From contig NZ_WIDL01000009.1 in the NCBI RefSeq assembly GCF_009496535.1, positions 89,184-153,183 of the forward strand: DNA of 64,000 nucleotides, read 5' to 3'. Source of the stretch: Stenotrophomonas sp. MYb238. Its GTDB lineage: Bacteria > Pseudomonadota > Gammaproteobacteria > Xanthomonadales > Xanthomonadaceae. Shown one piece after another: positions 61,966 through 64,000 of this stretch (positions are counted from its first letter, which is position 1; each line of letters starts with the position of its first letter). A program made the translations under genes and the position numbers. Under the pieces are notes generated by a model, which was not told the origin of the DNA, made no database searches, and saw only the letters and a list, made by a program, of their open reading frames with translations.

Positions 61966-62931
61966 TCAGTCGTAGTTGCTCAGCGCCAGCGACAGCAGCG
62001 CCTTGGCCTGCTCGCGCAGCGACGGCGGTTCGACGATCTCCGCGTCCGAACCGTAGTGCAGCACGTCCATCAGCAGTTCGCGCGAGACGCTGTAGGGCAC
62101 CTTCAGCTCGTAACGGCCGTCGGCCAGGAAGCGGCCCTGCTGCTTCGAGTGCCAGTGCTCGTCGGCCACCCAGCGCGCGGCCTTGGCGCTGAACACGATG
62201 GTCGCCCAGCCCTTGGGCGCGCCGGAGAAGATGCCGTAGCCGGCGCCCAGCTGTTCGTCCAACTCGCTGTCGGGGATGTCGCGCGCGGCCTGGTCGATCA
62301 CCCGCGCCTTGTGGATGCGGTCCACGGCGAAGCTGCGCAGCGCCTCGCGGCCGTGGTCCCAGGCGTCCAGGTACCAGTTGTCGCGGTAATGGGTGATGCG
62401 CTGCGGCGAGACGGTGCGCCGGGTGACCTCGTCGGTCGAGCGCGCACGGTAGTCGAAGGACAGCTGGCGGCGTTCGAGCACGCCCGAGGCCACGGTGCGG
62501 AAGCTGGCCTCGTCGAGCTTGCGGCCGCGGTGCGGGATCACCCGCACCCGCTCCACCGGCCACGACGAGGCGCCGGCCTGGGCCGCCAGCAGGCTTTCGA
62601 TGCGCTGCTGCAGCGGCGCCAGCACCGAGGACAGCACGCCGCCGCCGGTACGCGCCAGCAGGTGCTGGGAAGCCAGCAGCGCGTGCAGTTCCTCCGAGCT
62701 GAGCCACAGCCCGGGCAGCTCGAAGCGGTCGCTTTCCCCGCTCTGGTAGCGGAAGCCGGCCTCGCCGTCGCCCTCCACCGGCGCCATCAGGGCGTCGCGC
62801 AGGAAGGCCAGGTCGCGGTAGACCGTGGCACGTGAACAGCCCAGTTCTTCCTGCAGGCGCGCCACCGTGATCGGGTAGCGGGCGGACTTGAGCAGGCGAT
62901 GCAGTGCGTTGATGCGTTCGTAGCGGTCCAT
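61966..62931 (-). CDS. WYL-domain transcriptional regulator (YafY-type)
   Basis: A 321-residue regulator: N-terminal winged HTH (MDRYERINALHRLLKSARYPITVARLQEELGCSRATVYRDLAFLRD), a central WYL domain (SFDYRARSTDEVTRRTVSPQRITHYRDNWYLDAWDHGREALRSFAVDRI), and a C-terminal WCX extension. WYL proteins respond to nucleic-acid or nucleotide ligands in DNA-damage or defence settings, but here no such genes are adjacent. It is encoded just upstream of ubiD in the same direction, 99 bases apart. Confidence 0.92.
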   Translation of the reverse strand: MDRYERINALHRLLKSARYPITVARLQEELGCSRATVYRDLAFLRDALMAPVEGDGEAGFRYQSGESDRFELPGLWLSSEELHALLASQHLLARTGGGVLSSVLAPLQQRIESLLAAQAGASSWPVERVRVIPHRGRKLDEASFRTVASGVLERRQLSFDYRARSTDEVTRRTVSPQRITHYRDNWYLDAWDHGREALRSFAVDRIHKARVIDQAARDIPDSELDEQLGAGYGIFSGAPKGWATIVFSAKAARWVADEHWHSKQQGRFLADGRYELKVPYSVSRELLMDVLHYGSDAEIVEPPSLREQAKALLSLALSNYD

Positions 62932-63090
62932 GGCCCGATTATGTCCGACTCGGCGGTGAATGGCGCGCGGCCGGCGCACCGCCAGGCTTAACCGGGGGCG
63001 AAGCGGCCCCGGGGACGCGGCTGGCGCGGCGGAGGCATCCGGTATCATGAAAACGGTTCCCGTTCCCGCCTTCTCCCTGGAGACTTCCCG

Positions 63091-63867
63091 ATGTCCCTGC
63101 GTGTTTCCCTGCTCCTGCCGCTGCTGTTGTGCGCCCCGATGGCGTGGGCGGACGATGCCTCCGACCCTGCCGCGATGACCTCGCCGTGGAGCGGCAGCGG
63201 CGGCGAACTCGGCTTCGCCTCGGCGCGCGGCAACAGCACCACCGAAAGCCTCAACGGCCGCCTGAAGCTGCGCTACACCGACGACGACTGGGTGCACAGC
63301 ATGGACCTGTTCGGCCTGCGCTCCAGCGCCGAGTACACGCAGACCACCGACGACGGCGGCACCTACCGCAAGCGCCAGACCACCGCCAACCGCTACACCG
63401 CCGGCGCCGGCAGCGCGCTGCAGCTGGGCGAACACCGCCAGCTGACCGCCACCGTGCGCTACGAAAGCGACGATTTCGCCACCTACGACCGCCAGGGCAG
63501 CTTCGGCCTGGGCTACGGCACGCGGCTGATCGACGGCGAGCGCCTGGTCCTGGACAGCCAGATCGGCCCCGGCGTGCGCCGTTCGCACAATTCCGAGACC
63601 GACGAGAACCGCACCGGCCTGATCGGCCGCGGCCTGTTCGACCTGAAATTCGGCCTCACCGACAACACCGACCTGGTGAACACCCTGCTGGTCGAGTCCG
63701 GCTCGTACAACACCTTCGCGCAGAACGATTTCGGCGTCTCGGTGGCGATGAACAGCCATTTCGCGCTCAAGGCCGGCTGGCAGGCCCGCTACAACAGCGA
63801 CGTGGCCGAGAACAAGCGCAAGACCGACACCCTGGCCACGATGAACGTGGTCTACAGCTTCAAGTGA
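63091..63867 (+). CDS. DUF481 (YdiY-like) outer-membrane protein
   Basis: A 258-residue exported beta-barrel: signal peptide (MSLRVSLLLPLLLCAPMAWA) and the DUF481 pattern (GGELGFASARGNSTTESLNGRLKLRYTDDDWVHSMDLFGLRSS, FGLGYGTRLIDGERLVLDSQIGPGVRRS, GRGLFDLKFGLTDNTDLVNTLLVESG). Alternating strands end in a C-terminal aromatic residue (MNVVYSFK). E. coli YdiY is acid-inducible; the function of the family is unclear. Divergent from the WYL regulator across a 159-base gap. Confidence 0.9.
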   Translation: MSLRVSLLLPLLLCAPMAWADDASDPAAMTSPWSGSGGELGFASARGNSTTESLNGRLKLRYTDDDWVHSMDLFGLRSSAEYTQTTDDGGTYRKRQTTANRYTAGAGSALQLGEHRQLTATVRYESDDFATYDRQGSFGLGYGTRLIDGERLVLDSQIGPGVRRSHNSETDENRTGLIGRGLFDLKFGLTDNTDLVNTLLVESGSYNTFAQNDFGVSVAMNSHFALKAGWQARYNSDVAENKRKTDTLATMNVVYSFK

Positions 63868-63870
63868 GAA

Positions 63871-64000
63871 GCCGGGAACGGGGAACAGGAACCCGGGAAT
63901 GACGGCGCAACGCGGCACTTGCCGCCGGGCCGGGGGATGATCCCCCGCGGCGCGCCTTGAGCCCCCGCCGCACTTCCATTCCCCGTTCCCTGTTCCCCGT
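63871..64000. repeat. Purine-rich inverted-repeat element (copy 4, cut by the window end)
   Basis: The left arm is GCCGGGAACGGGGAACAGGAACCCGGGAATG and the right arm, CATTCCCCGTTCCCTGTTCCCCGT, runs to the end of the window. This is the clearest copy of the element. A GGGGGATGATCCCCC hairpin lies in the spacer. Confidence 0.65.

Noticed and set aside
61966-62931. WYL regulator as part of a defence system
   Set aside because: WYL proteins can control phage-defence genes, but the neighbours are ubiquinone and outer-membrane genes and no nuclease, reverse transcriptase or toxin is nearby.

Overview
The window is GC-rich chromosomal DNA from a gammaproteobacterium of the Xanthomonadaceae (Lysobacter, Luteimonas, Pseudoxanthomonas, Stenotrophomonas or a relative; the genus cannot be fixed from the sequence alone). 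The evidence is the gene order (lipA-lipB-ybeD, dacC-rlpA-mltB, rodA-mrdA-mreD-mreC-mreB, and dapF-DUF484-xerC near hslVU), the SmeDE-like efflux genes with a SmeT-like operator, two S9 oligopeptidases, and TonB receptor/TPR-sulfotransferase neighbours. It is almost entirely coding. No rRNA, tRNA, CRISPR array, integrase of a mobile element or insertion sequence was seen.

Layout. 0-2.1 kb: lipoate synthesis. 2.2-4.6 kb: a CsgG-like exported protein and an LpxR-like lipid A deacylase. 4.6-14.8 kb: the cell-wall and cell-shape block (dacC, rlpA, mltB, rodA, PBP2, mreDCB). 15-21 kb: a PfkB-type sugar kinase, three small exported or membrane proteins, a divergent MBL hydrolase/TetR pair and an exported acetamidase-like protein. 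21-25 kb: an M1 aminopeptidase, ubiE, a deaminase and a small protein. 25-30 kb: an RND pump and adaptor divergent from a SmeT/AcrR-like repressor. 30.5-43.2 kb: a one-direction catabolic/uptake cluster (gabT, a degenerate MocR regulator, a C-N hydrolase, a TonB receptor, a TPR-sulfotransferase, an MFS transporter, gabD and a serine hydrolase). 43.1-45.6 kb: a decayed tandem duplication with REP palindromes, then hslUV with a heat-shock promoter. 45.7-50 kb: a CopD-like membrane protein, DUF1203, xerC, DUF484, dapF and lptM. 50-56.8 kb: two S9 peptidases, an aminotransferase and a lipocalin. 57-62 kb: an oxygen-independent ubiquinone locus (ubiT, ubiUV, ubiD). 62-64 kb: a WYL regulator and a DUF481 outer-membrane protein.

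The most interesting part is the ubiquinone locus. UbiT is fused behind a chorismate-mutase (AroQ) domain that keeps nearly all catalytic residues. The ubiT, ubiUV and ubiD units, a histidine-rich periplasmic protein and a distant CopD-like gene are each preceded by an FNR-type box placed as in class II FNR promoters. A sixth, perfect FNR box lies in the 615-base gap between mltB and rodA. It points at no gene, but is followed by a -10-like hexamer and a strong hairpin with a short T run, so it may drive a small anaerobic RNA.

Other notable items are a MocR-type regulator that has lost its PLP lysine and gained a C-terminal domain, a tandem duplication carrying an hslU 3' fragment, purine-rich inverted repeats lying between mreC and mreB and between hslV and hslU, and a perfect 40-base palindrome.
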